Assembly: GCF_900142165.1 (NCBI RefSeq)
Contig: NZ_FQZY01000010.1
Location: forward strand, 1-64,000
DNA length: 64,000 nt
Direction of reading: 5' to 3'
Source of the DNA: Hespellia stercorisuis DSM 15480
Lineage (GTDB): Bacteria > Bacillota > Clostridia > Lachnospirales > Lachnospiraceae
The notes below the pieces were generated by a model, which saw only the letters and a list, made by a program, of their open reading frames with translations, searched no databases and was not told where the DNA came from. This document shows positions 51,677-60,318 of the stretch, in pieces (position 1 is the stretch's first letter; each line of letters begins with the position of its first letter). The translations under genes and the position numbers were made by a program.

Positions 51677-51731
51677 CGACAAGTGTTTACGTTGTGCTTG
51701 CACATAAGTAAATACTTGTCGTCACCTGCTG
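51667..51731. repeat. 24-bp inverted repeat at the end of the aminotransferase gene
   Basis: Arms 51667-51690 and 51708-51731 (outer CAGCAGGTGACGACAAGT, inner TTTAC/GTAAA) pair with one mismatch around a loop containing GTGCTTGCAC. The first arm overlaps the last codons of the aminotransferase. Bases 51732-51790 include the small hairpin GGGCGAAAGCCC. Confidence 0.9.
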
Positions 51732-51793
51732 ATAGGGCGAAAGCCCGCGAGTGAGATGAAGCAGAGCGGAATCGAACGGCACGGCGGATGACG

Positions 51794-51821
51794 ATCATGA
51801 ATTGGCACTTTAATTCATGAT
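51794..51821. repeat. ATCATGAATT palindrome, copy 2
   Basis: ATCATGAATT (51794-51803) and AATTCATGAT (51812-51821) with an eight-base centre. It is followed by GAGCCAAGCGTCTACATTTG, close to GAGCCAAGCGCTTGCATTTG near 41773, so larger repeat units are shared across intergenic regions. Confidence 0.85.
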
Positions 51822-51920
51822 ACAAAGCCCGCAAGAGAGCCAAGCGTCTACATTTGTCGAACGGCTCTGCGAACAACTGGAATTATATATTGAAATCGAA
51901 AAGCAAAAGGAGCGATTGCC

Positions 51921-52616
51921 ATGCTGAATAAGTGGTCTGCACTACCTGGGAAAATGAAGAGAGAGGCTGTAAAGCCATATTATATACTATTACGTAAGAA
52001 GGAGTCTGACCTGCGCTTAAAGCGCATGCTGGATTTCTTTCTTGCTATTTTCCTGACGGTGATCCTGTCCCCTGTGATGCTGATTACAGCCATTGCAATA
52101 AAGCTGGACAGCCGCGGACCGGTGTTCTACCGGCAGGAGAGAGTGACGCAGTACGGCAGAATCTACCGGATCTTCAAGTTCCGGACGATGGTGACCGATG
52201 CGGACAAAAAAGGACCACTTGTGACTGGAGCCGGGGATGCAAGAATCACAAAAGTGGGAAATAAACTGCGCAAGTGCAGGCTGGATGAACTTCCGCAGCT
52301 GTTCAACATCATCGCCGGGGATATGACCTTTGTGGGAACCAGACCGGAGGTGATGAAGTACGTGGAGCAGTATACTGATGAGATGTATGCAACACTGCTT
52401 TTACCGGCGGGGGTGACCTCCACGGCGAGTATCGCATACAAGGATGAGGATGACGTGCTGGAGCAGTGCATGGCAGAAGGCATGAATATGGAAGAGGCAT
52501 ACGTAAAGCGTGCTCTTCCCGAAAAGATGAAATACAATCTGGAGGATATCCGCAGTATGAGCATAAAAAATGATATCCGCATTATGATAAAGACGGTTCT
52601 TGCCGTACTTCGATAA
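51921..52616 (+). CDS. Undecaprenyl-phosphate sugar phosphotransferase, PglC-like
   Basis: Starts the lipid-linked glycan by moving a phospho-sugar to undecaprenyl phosphate at the inner membrane face. The 231-residue monotopic enzyme has one N-terminal hydrophobic helix (LDFFLAIFLTVILSPVMLIT). The catalytic core follows: GPVFYRQERVTQYGRIYRIFKFRTM (DxE/KFRTM region), KLRKCRLDELPQLFNIIAGDMTFVGTRPE, and a C-terminal helical part. The family and the neighbouring dehydratase and aminotransferase suggest a UDP-4-amino-4,6-dideoxy-GlcNAc derivative as donor. AAAAGGAG precedes the ATG. Confidence 0.9.
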   Translation: MLNKWSALPGKMKREAVKPYYILLRKKESDLRLKRMLDFFLAIFLTVILSPVMLITAIAIKLDSRGPVFYRQERVTQYGRIYRIFKFRTMVTDADKKGPLVTGAGDARITKVGNKLRKCRLDELPQLFNIIAGDMTFVGTRPEVMKYVEQYTDEMYATLLLPAGVTSTASIAYKDEDDVLEQCMAEGMNMEEAYVKRALPEKMKYNLEDIRSMSIKNDIRIMIKTVLAVLR

Positions 52617-52635
52617 AAAGGTAGGAAAGAATACT

Positions 52636-53928
52636 ATGAAAAGAATAGCAGTCATTACGATGGGCGTAAAATTAAATGATGAGAAGGGCTATACGAGATT
52701 CCGTTATCTGAGTGAATTTCTGGTAAAGGCCGGATATGAGGTGGATCTGATCACGACGACCTTCCAGCATTGGGAGAAAGAGCAGCGTGATATGGAGCGG
52801 ATTCAGAAAGACATCGATGGGGGTGTGTATCCGTTTGGCCTGAAATTTATCTATGAGCCGGGGTACAGGAAAAATATTGATCTGAAGCGTGTTAAGAGCC
52901 ACAGTATCGCGGCAAAAAATCTGACAAAGCTTCTGGAGGAGACGCCGGATTACGATCTGCTCTACTGTGAGATCCCGCCGAATGATGTGGCACTCGCGGC
53001 AGCAGAGTACGCAAAAGCGCACAACATCCCGTTTGTTCCGGATGTCAACGATCTGTGGCCGGAGGCTATGCGGATGGTGCTGGACGTCCCTGTAGTCAGC
53101 GATATCCTGTTCCATCCGCTGCAGAGAGATGCGGAAAAAGTATATTCTCTGGTGAGTGGAATCATTGGAACCTCTGACGAATACAGAGATCGGCCGTTGA
53201 AAAACCAAAAGCTCAGCGTGCCGAAAGCAACGGTGTACGTGGGAAATGAACTGGCAGAGTTCGACGCGGGAGTCGCAGAGCACGGTCCGGAAGTGGAAGC
53301 GAAGAAAGGTGCCGATGAATTTTGGGTATCCTACGCCGGAACAATCGGGACGAGCTATGACATCCGAACCATGGTGCTGGCGGGCGAGGAACTGAAAAAG
53401 CGGGCAGCACTTTATTCCACAGACGAAATGAAAAAGAAAGATCCGGGCAATATCCGCATCAAGATTCTCGGGGGAGGACCGCTCAAAGAAGAATTAGAGA
53501 AACTTGCACAGGAGCGGAAGTGTGACAATGTAGAATTTGTGGGTTATGCACCCTATCCGGAGATGGCCGCGTATCTGGCAAAATCCGATATTCTGGTCAA
53601 CTCCTTTGTCAAAAAAGCACCCCAGAGCATCGTGACAAAAATAGGCGATTACCTTGCAGCGGGAAGGCCCATGATCAATACCTGCATGAGTCCGGAGTTC
53701 CGGAAAAAAGTGGAGACGGATGGATTCGGAATCAATATTATGCCTGAGGATGTAACAATCCTTGCGGATGCGATCGAAAGCCTGTACAATGACGAGGAGA
53801 CGAGAACACGGATGGGAATGACGGCACGGAAAATTGCCGCTGAGCAGTTTGACAGACCGAAGTCTTACAGAAAAATCGCAGAGTTGATTGAAACCGTAAT
53901 CGACCGGTCAAAAGGTGTGAACGGCTAA
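52636..53928 (+). CDS. GT4-type glycosyltransferase
   Basis: A 430-residue two-domain GT-B enzyme. The C-terminal half shows VSYAGTIGTSYDIRTM, IKILGGGPLKEELEKLA, VEFVGYAPYPEMAAYLAKSDILVNSF and the donor-binding SIVTKIGDYLAAGRPMINT segment, where the usual ExxxxxxxE motif is not obvious. The N-terminal domain starts MKRIAVITMGVKLNDEKGYTRF. It adds one sugar to the growing lipid-linked glycan; donor and linkage are unknown. Start chosen at 52636 with GGTAGGAAAG upstream; an in-frame ATG at 52600 overlaps the preceding gene. Confidence 0.85.
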   Translation: MKRIAVITMGVKLNDEKGYTRFRYLSEFLVKAGYEVDLITTTFQHWEKEQRDMERIQKDIDGGVYPFGLKFIYEPGYRKNIDLKRVKSHSIAAKNLTKLLEETPDYDLLYCEIPPNDVALAAAEYAKAHNIPFVPDVNDLWPEAMRMVLDVPVVSDILFHPLQRDAEKVYSLVSGIIGTSDEYRDRPLKNQKLSVPKATVYVGNELAEFDAGVAEHGPEVEAKKGADEFWVSYAGTIGTSYDIRTMVLAGEELKKRAALYSTDEMKKKDPGNIRIKILGGGPLKEELEKLAQERKCDNVEFVGYAPYPEMAAYLAKSDILVNSFVKKAPQSIVTKIGDYLAAGRPMINTCMSPEFRKKVETDGFGINIMPEDVTILADAIESLYNDEETRTRMGMTARKIAAEQFDRPKSYRKIAELIETVIDRSKGVNG

Positions 53929-53966
53929 TCGCTCGAGAAAACCAATGACGATACAGAGGAAAAATT

Positions 53967-55058
53967 ATGAAACAGCAAATTAAGTCAGAGCAGAGACCGT
54001 ATTTCAGCATTGTGATGCCGACCTACGGTGTGGAAAATTACATCAGAAAAGCAATAGACAGCATTCTTGCACAGACATTTACCGCTTGGGAAGTGATTGT
54101 GGTAGATGACTGTACGCCAGATGACAGTGCGAAGATCGCGCAGGAGTATGCAGACAAAGATGCGAGAATCCGGGTGCTTCACCACGAGAAAAACAAAGGC
54201 TTAAGTCCTGCCCGGAATACAGGTGCCGCAGCGGCATCCGGAGAATATATCTGGTTCATGGATCCGGATGACTATGTGGATGACAGTCTTCTGCAAGAGG
54301 TGTACAAATCATTGCAGAAGAACAGAGCACAGATTGTCGTGTTTGGTCTGATCGAGGAGTATTACGATAAAAAAGGAAATCTCAGCTACAGCCATAAGGT
54401 TGCACCGCAGGAAGCTTATTACAAGACAGCGGAAGGACTCCGTAAAAATGTGATTTATCTGGAGCAGGAGACGCTCTACGGATATGCGTGGAACAAATTT
54501 TATGATCTTTCGTATATGCGTACACTGAATCTGCAGTATGAGAATGTGAAGCTCATAGAAGATATTGTGTTCAATGTGAAATTCTGTACGGACATTGAAC
54601 GGATGAATCTGCTGCCCATCACGCCGTATCACTACGCGAAACGAATGGAGGCCAATCTGACGAATAAGTTTGTACCGGATTACTATGCACTTCACAAACG
54701 GCGCATTGACATCATATTTGACCAATACAATTACTGGAACATGGACACCCAGGAGGTGCGAAGCATTCTGGGCAGTCTTTACGGGCGGTATATTGTGTCC
54801 GCGCTGGTGCGAAACTGCGATAAGCGGTCTGGTATGCACAACAAAGAACGCTACAAATGGTGCAGGGAAGTGTTCGCCAGTTCACTCTTCAATGAGCTGA
54901 TTCCCTGCGCAAAATCCAGTGGAAGTGTCAGCCTGGCGGTTGCACTGTTTTGTCTGAAATGGAAAAAAGCAATGTTCTGTCTGGCACTGGGGCGGTTTGT
55001 TTACATCGCGCGGGAAGCGCTGCCGATGGTTTATTCAAAAGTAAAATCAGGGAGATAA
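53967..55058 (+). CDS. GT2-family glycosyltransferase
   Basis: A 363-residue GT-A enzyme: SIVMPTYGVENYIRKAIDSILAQTF, VVDDCTPDDSAKIAQEYADKD, GLSPARNTGAAAASGEYIWFMDPDDYVDDSLL (DxD-type DPDDY) and a C-terminal helical tail of about 150 residues with YAWNKFYD, common in polysaccharide-cluster GT2 proteins. It starts 38 bases after the previous glycosyltransferase with AGAGGAAA upstream. The sugar specificity cannot be told. Confidence 0.88.
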   Translation: MKQQIKSEQRPYFSIVMPTYGVENYIRKAIDSILAQTFTAWEVIVVDDCTPDDSAKIAQEYADKDARIRVLHHEKNKGLSPARNTGAAAASGEYIWFMDPDDYVDDSLLQEVYKSLQKNRAQIVVFGLIEEYYDKKGNLSYSHKVAPQEAYYKTAEGLRKNVIYLEQETLYGYAWNKFYDLSYMRTLNLQYENVKLIEDIVFNVKFCTDIERMNLLPITPYHYAKRMEANLTNKFVPDYYALHKRRIDIIFDQYNYWNMDTQEVRSILGSLYGRYIVSALVRNCDKRSGMHNKERYKWCREVFASSLFNELIPCAKSSGSVSLAVALFCLKWKKAMFCLALGRFVYIAREALPMVYSKVKSGR

Positions 55059-55060
55059 TT

Positions 55061-56056
55061 ATGGGAAAAATACTATCCATTGCAGTTCCAAGCTACAATG
55101 TGGAGCAATATCTGAATAAAGGTTTACCGACCTATGCGGATGACCGTTTAAAGGAAACGCTGGAGGTACTGATTGTCAATGACGGTTCCACAGACCGGAC
55201 GGCGGAGATTGCACAGACCTATGTGGAGCAATATCCGGAAATCTTCCGTCTGATCAACAAGGAAAACGGTGGACATGGCTCGGCGGTGAACGCGGGGATC
55301 GACCATGCCACCGGGAAATATTTCCGTGTCATTGATGGCGATGACTGGGTGAATACGGACAATCTCGTGAGCCTGATCGAGCAGATGAAAACACTGGAGA
55401 CGGATATCGTCATTGACGAAAAGCGGGAAGTACATATGGTGACTGGAGAGACCGAGCATTTTCAGCTGCCGGATTATGTTGAAAAAAACAAAACACTGCA
55501 GTTTGCGGATATATGCAGCCGAGAGGACATTGGATCCTACATTATGATCCACACATTGTCGGTGAAACTTGAGGTTTTGAAAAAATACAAAATTCATCTG
55601 TTGGAACACATTTTTTATGTGGACTACGAATATATTGTAAAGGCGACCTGCGAAAGCCGGACGATCACGTTCCTGCCAATTGAAATCTACCAGTATCTGG
55701 TGGGCAATGCAAATCAGAGCGTGGCGGCGGCGAATTATGTGAAGCGCTACAGCCACCACGATCAGGTGACAAAAGAAATGCTGCGGTTTGCGGCATCGAA
55801 AGACTATACAGGTTCCAGGAAAGCATATCTGGAGCGGAAGGTAAATCTGATTGTTCATACACAGTATAACATCGCATTGATTTTCAATCCGGACAGAAAA
55901 GAGGGGATAAAGCAGGCGAGGGAATTGCGGGCATATCTGAAAACCAACTACCCGCAAAATGCGCAGGCGACGGACAAGCGCTATCACCAGGCAGTGATCC
56001 TGCACTATTTGGGATTTGACGACAGAAAATTAAACAAATTAATGGGGAGAAATTAA
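55061..56056 (+). CDS. GT2-family glycosyltransferase
   Basis: A 331-residue GT-A enzyme starting MGKILSIAVPSYNVEQYLNKGL. VLIVNDGSTDRTAEIAQTY, INKENGGHGSAVNAGIDHATGKYFRVIDGDDWVN (DxD-like DGDDW) and a helical C-terminal half are present. It lies two bases after the preceding gene and its stop overlaps the polymerase start by one base. GGGAGA precedes the ATG; the open frame upstream to 54950 lies inside the preceding gene. Its specificity is unknown. Confidence 0.88.
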   Translation: MGKILSIAVPSYNVEQYLNKGLPTYADDRLKETLEVLIVNDGSTDRTAEIAQTYVEQYPEIFRLINKENGGHGSAVNAGIDHATGKYFRVIDGDDWVNTDNLVSLIEQMKTLETDIVIDEKREVHMVTGETEHFQLPDYVEKNKTLQFADICSREDIGSYIMIHTLSVKLEVLKKYKIHLLEHIFYVDYEYIVKATCESRTITFLPIEIYQYLVGNANQSVAAANYVKRYSHHDQVTKEMLRFAASKDYTGSRKAYLERKVNLIVHTQYNIALIFNPDRKEGIKQARELRAYLKTNYPQNAQATDKRYHQAVILHYLGFDDRKLNKLMGRN

Positions 56057-57537
56057 TGAAGTTAGATAAAGCAATGAACCAGATTAACGTAATTTATAAA
56101 TGTGTGTTTATTATAGCCATGCTGATCAGTGCAGTGCCTTTTTTACATGAGAAATATTCACAGTATATTAAGATCCTGCTTCCGGTAGGGGGAGTGCTGC
56201 TGCTGTATGAGGTTTATAAGGGCTGGAAGAGCAAAAGCTGTCCGCCCGTATTGCGTTCAAAGTATGTCTGGTGTCTGTGTGCGTTTATCGCGTCCTATGG
56301 AATCACGATTCTGATCAATCGAAGTGGACATTTTTCTGAAAATGTGAAAGCATGGTGCCACATGATCATCATTCTGGTCCTGTTTTTCGGCGTGGACATG
56401 ACCCGCCCGAGGGAGACTGTGATCAAAGAGATCCGATGTGTCTACAGGACGATAATCTATTCGACATTTGTCTGCTCACTGGTCTGCTTCTGGACATTTC
56501 TGATCCAGCTCAATGTGATGTACAAGATTGAGGGGGCAGAGATGCACATCGGTTTGTATGACAATCGATTGTGGGGACTTTATAATCCGAATACAGGTGC
56601 GACCCTGAATGTTATTTCGATCATTCTGACACTGGCTGCACTTCTGGAACAGAATAAAATAAAAAAATACAAAGGAAAACGTGTCTTTTTAATCTTCAAT
56701 CTAATACTTCAGTACCTGTGTCTGGTGCTGTGCGGATCCAGGGCGCCGACGTTTTCTCTGCTGATGGGAGTGGGGATCATGGTTATTGTACTGCTTCCAA
56801 AAAAACTGGCGAAGACAGGACTGATTACGATTGGACACTATGCGAAGGCAGCGGTGGTGGCACTGGTAATGATCGCGGTGCTGCTCGGCGTGGAAGGAAG
56901 CGTAAGAAATGGGCTCTGCTATGTACCGCATGTCTGTTATAATTTAACGGAAACACCGAGGAAGGTAAGCACAGATCTGGTTGAGAGCAAGCTGCTGCCG
57001 GGTACGGTGAAGGTTCATAAGGCGAAGAACAGGAATGTCAGTCTTACCAGAAAAGAAAAGACGGAGGATCGGGAAGGCGGCATGCTCACCGGGCGTACGG
57101 ATTTGTGGAATGCCGGACTGCAGGAATTTAAGAAGACGCCTGTGTTTGGAATCGGCAGGGAGAATGTATACGACCGATGCAAGTCTTACATCACCAGTAA
57201 GATATGGCTGGCAAGTCTGGATGTGGGTGGTTTGCATAACATGTACCTGACGATTCTGGTGTCATCCGGAATTGTTGGATTTCTGATTTTTGCAGTGTTC
57301 GTAATCCTGACACTCAAAGGAATCTGCCGTTATGGGTTTAAACAGCAGGGCTTTACAGACAACCACTTATTTCTCGCAAGCGTGACGATTCTGTTTTCCA
57401 TGGCAGTAATGGAGACTATGGAGGCAAGAATACTGTACAGGGTAGGTATTTTCTATGTTCTGTTTTTCATGATCTATGGATATACCATGTATTTCGTACA
57501 GGCAGAAGATCAGGAGAAATCTGATGAAAATCATTAA
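56056..57537 (+). CDS. Wzy/O-antigen-ligase-like polysaccharide polymerase
   Basis: A 493-residue integral membrane protein with about ten to twelve spans. A large extracytoplasmic loop at about residues 295-400 holds the RTDLWNAGLQEFKKTPVFGIGRENV segment, the WzyC-type motif in which GxGxxxF-like geometry precedes a final span group. GSRAPTFSLLMGVGIM is the other conserved stretch. It should polymerise repeat units outside the membrane or ligate glycan. It follows two glycosyltransferases and precedes another, with flippase downstream, matching a Wzx/Wzy pathway. Confidence 0.82.
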   Translation: MKLDKAMNQINVIYKCVFIIAMLISAVPFLHEKYSQYIKILLPVGGVLLLYEVYKGWKSKSCPPVLRSKYVWCLCAFIASYGITILINRSGHFSENVKAWCHMIIILVLFFGVDMTRPRETVIKEIRCVYRTIIYSTFVCSLVCFWTFLIQLNVMYKIEGAEMHIGLYDNRLWGLYNPNTGATLNVISIILTLAALLEQNKIKKYKGKRVFLIFNLILQYLCLVLCGSRAPTFSLLMGVGIMVIVLLPKKLAKTGLITIGHYAKAAVVALVMIAVLLGVEGSVRNGLCYVPHVCYNLTETPRKVSTDLVESKLLPGTVKVHKAKNRNVSLTRKEKTEDREGGMLTGRTDLWNAGLQEFKKTPVFGIGRENVYDRCKSYITSKIWLASLDVGGLHNMYLTILVSSGIVGFLIFAVFVILTLKGICRYGFKQQGFTDNHLFLASVTILFSMAVMETMEARILYRVGIFYVLFFMIYGYTMYFVQAEDQEKSDENH

Positions 57538-57622
57538 CGCGGCAAAGAGACAGAGTCTGGGAACGGAACGCTCAAAGAGCACCCGGGACAGAGGAAGACA
57601 GAGCAGGCGTGAAAAGGAGTAA
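57524..57622 (+). CDS. Possible 32-residue basic small protein
   Basis: An ATG with CAGGAGAA six bases upstream opens a 33-codon frame that overlaps the end of the polymerase gene by 14 bases and stops three bases before the next glycosyltransferase. The product (MKIINAAKRQSLGTERSK..) is rich in Arg, Lys and Ser and has no known motif. It may simply couple translation between the two flanking genes. Coding status is uncertain. Confidence 0.3.
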   Translation: MKIINAAKRQSLGTERSKSTRDRGRQSRREKE

Positions 57623-57625
57623 GAT

Positions 57626-58684
57626 ATGCCAAAGATATCAGTAATCGTACCGGTCTACAACTGCGAAAAATACATAGAACACGGCATTAAGTCTGTCCTC
57701 GGACAGACTTATACTGATTGGGAGCTGATTTTAGTCAACGACGGTTCCACGGACAGCAGCGGAGTCATTTGCAGAACCTGGGAACAGAAAGACAGCCGGA
57801 TTCGCGTGCTGGAAAAGGAGAATGGCGGAGGTGCAGGAGAGGCGAGAAACCGAGGGACGCAGATAGCAGAGGGCGATTTTATCGCGTACTTGGATTCCGA
57901 TGATTACTACAGACCGGCTATGCTGGAGGAACTGGTGACTGCACAGGAAAAGCACGATGCAGACGTGGTCGTTGCCGGTTTTGAAGAGTTCGTGGACGAA
58001 GAGAGCAATCGGTTCCGCGGGAGGACGGCGTATCCGGAGCAGACACTCTCTGACAGCGAAGAAGTGAGAGACTTTTTTATAGAACATTATCCGGAGGGAC
58101 TTTTGGGGTTCCCGTGGAATAAACTATACCGCGCGTCAATTATACAGAAGTACTGTATTGAGTTTCCGAAGATGCGGAGGCTGGAGGACGGTATCTTTAA
58201 CGTATTGTTTTTTGAACGGTGCGATCGCGCAGAGATCATCGGGACAGCCTCATACTGCTACCGGGCAAGCGGCCAGGTGGAGCAGGGAAAGCTGCCCTAT
58301 GATTTTTTTCAGATCATGAAAGTGTTCGTGAATCAATATTATGATGCGCTGGATCGCTGGGGGCGCGACATTGGAGCCAGTGAGAAGAGCATGGTGAGTT
58401 ATTTTCAGAATGATCTGGTGTGCTGTCTTGAGAACATGCTGCAGTCGTGCTGGAAAAAGCCGGTGAGAGAAAAATACAAAGATATAGAGCGGATTCGCCG
58501 GGATGAGCTGACACAGCGCATGCTCGCCAAAGAACGGTATGCTGGGAAATATGCGCGGATCGCATTGCGTCTGTTTGAAAGTCGTCATTTTGGACGGATG
58601 AGAGTCTGGATGCGCATGAAGGCATTCCTGAAAACAAAATGTGGAAGTATATTTTACAGACTAAAAGAAAAGTTGAACAGATAA
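57626..58684 (+). CDS. GT2-family glycosyltransferase
   Basis: A 352-residue GT-A enzyme with SVIVPVYNCEKYIEHGIKSVLGQTYTDWELILVNDGSTDSSG at the start, GAGEARNRGTQIAEGDFIAYLDSDDYYRPAML (DxD as DSDDY) and PWNKLYRASIIQKYC. The C-terminal basic helical region ends in KLKEKLNR-type residues. AAAAGGAG precedes the ATG. It acts on the same lipid-linked glycan as its neighbours; the donor sugar is not determinable. Confidence 0.88.
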   Translation: MPKISVIVPVYNCEKYIEHGIKSVLGQTYTDWELILVNDGSTDSSGVICRTWEQKDSRIRVLEKENGGGAGEARNRGTQIAEGDFIAYLDSDDYYRPAMLEELVTAQEKHDADVVVAGFEEFVDEESNRFRGRTAYPEQTLSDSEEVRDFFIEHYPEGLLGFPWNKLYRASIIQKYCIEFPKMRRLEDGIFNVLFFERCDRAEIIGTASYCYRASGQVEQGKLPYDFFQIMKVFVNQYYDALDRWGRDIGASEKSMVSYFQNDLVCCLENMLQSCWKKPVREKYKDIERIRRDELTQRMLAKERYAGKYARIALRLFESRHFGRMRVWMRMKAFLKTKCGSIFYRLKEKLNR

Positions 58685-58746
58685 TCTGACCGTGAAGGCG
58701 CGCAGAATGCTGTGTCGGTGAAGCAAAACGACAGAAAGGAAAACAG

Positions 58747-60141
58747 ATGAGTAAGCTGTTGGAAAAACTAAAGAAAAATCCATATGCGGCAAAATTTCTG
58801 ACAAATACAGGATGGCTGATTTTTGACAAGGTCTTTCATATGGCGCTGTCTCTTGTGGTCACTGGAATGGTGTCTCGTTATCTCGGTACAGAAAAGTATG
58901 GCTATCTTAGTTATGGATTGGCATTCATAGAGATTTTCACCATTGTCTGTAAACTTGGAATTGATGGAATTATTGTAAATGAATTGGTGAAGCAAAGAGA
59001 AAAAAATGGAGAAATATTAGGGACGACAATTGTGCTCCGTTTGATTTCCAGCCTCCTGTCGCTCGCACTGACAGCTGTTTTTGTGTGGGTGCTGAATCCG
59101 GGAAAGATGGTGATACTTGCGATTACCATGATTCAGTCTGTCTCGTTGATTTTTGTGGCGTTTGATACATTGGACTATTATTTTCAGTCGGTGCTGCAGT
59201 CAAAATACGTGGCGCTGGCGAGAAGCATATCCTATCCGCTGGTCTGCCTTTTGCGTTTGATTCTGGTACTTGTCAAAGCACAGGTCGCGTGGTTTGCCTG
59301 GGCAACCGTGCTGGATGCGGTAACAATCGGAATTGTGCTGGTATACTTTTATTACAAGAGCACTGCAAAGCTCCGGCTGGACGAAGCGGTACTGACGAAT
59401 ACAGAACCGGTGGACGGAGATGATGGAACACAGACGCTGGCGGGAACAAAAAGATACAAATTAAAGTTTTCAATGTCTATGACCCGGTATCTGATGAGCC
59501 ATAGCTATCACTTTATTGCCGTTAGTCTGCTGGTGACTATCTATACACAGATGGACAAGTTGATGGTAGGGTATCTGTCCACCCAGACGGAGGTGGGACT
59601 TTACTCGGCTGGAATGCTTGTTGCCAATCTCTGGATTTTTATTCCGAATGCAATCATTGATTCCGGACGCCCCCTTATTATGACACTGAAAGCGGAGGGG
59701 CGGGAGGAAGAATATCAGAAAAGAATGAAGCAGCTGAGTGCAGGCATTATCTGGGTCAGCATACTGGCGGGGGTATTTTTCAGTGCTGCAGGTACTTTTG
59801 TGGTATGGATTATTTTTGGGAAAGACTTTATGGCAGCAGCCACTGTGCTGCGAATTTTGATCTGGTCAAGATTGTTTTCGCTGCTTGGAACTGTGCGGAG
59901 CGTATGGATGCTATGTGAAAAACAGGAAAAGGATATCAAATATTTCATCGGTCTGGGCGCGGCGGTCAATGTGGTGCTGAATGCGGTTCTGATACCGCAA
60001 ATAGGTGCGGCAGGTGCGGCGGTGGCAACGCTTGTGACAGAAGTAGTATCTTCATTTATTGCAACAGGAGCATATAAAAAGACGAGACCACTCTGCAAAA
60101 TGTATCTTGAGGCATTGCTGCTGAAGGGAGTATGGAAATAA
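58747..60141 (+). CDS. Wzx-type oligosaccharide flippase
   Basis: A 464-residue protein with about twelve to fourteen membrane spans of the MOP/polysaccharide-transport superfamily. It begins with a short basic segment (LLEKLKKNPYAAKFLTNTGWLIFDKVF), has the family's GTEKYGYLSYGLAFIEIF near the second span and QMDKLMVGYLSTQTEVGLYSAGMLVANLWIFIP in the middle. It moves the undecaprenyl-linked repeat unit across the membrane before polymerisation. GAAAGGAAAAC precedes the ATG. No gene is seen in the 177 bases that follow. Confidence 0.9.
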   Translation: MSKLLEKLKKNPYAAKFLTNTGWLIFDKVFHMALSLVVTGMVSRYLGTEKYGYLSYGLAFIEIFTIVCKLGIDGIIVNELVKQREKNGEILGTTIVLRLISSLLSLALTAVFVWVLNPGKMVILAITMIQSVSLIFVAFDTLDYYFQSVLQSKYVALARSISYPLVCLLRLILVLVKAQVAWFAWATVLDAVTIGIVLVYFYYKSTAKLRLDEAVLTNTEPVDGDDGTQTLAGTKRYKLKFSMSMTRYLMSHSYHFIAVSLLVTIYTQMDKLMVGYLSTQTEVGLYSAGMLVANLWIFIPNAIIDSGRPLIMTLKAEGREEEYQKRMKQLSAGIIWVSILAGVFFSAAGTFVVWIIFGKDFMAAATVLRILIWSRLFSLLGTVRSVWMLCEKQEKDIKYFIGLGAAVNVVLNAVLIPQIGAAGAAVATLVTEVVSSFIATGAYKKTRPLCKMYLEALLLKGVWK

Positions 60142-60248
60142 AAGGAAGCGAATGCTTTGGGAGCTGTATAATCGGTGTAGTGCTTGATTTTAGCGGCTTG
60201 GCGTGAAATCATATGCATGGAAAAAGGGTAGCATTCACAAGCAGGATA

Positions 60249-60257
60249 TGGTATAAT
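60249..60257 (+). promoter_or_regulatory. Extended -10 promoter for ugd
   Basis: TGGTATAAT gives an extended -10 with a perfect TATAAT (60252-60257), 62 bases before the ugd start. The -35 (TAGCAT) is weak. Confidence 0.55.
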
Positions 60258-60318
60258 ATGACGATAAATATTAAGAAATGTAATAAAAATGTAAAAAATA
60301 CGAAAAGAGGAAGAAATC

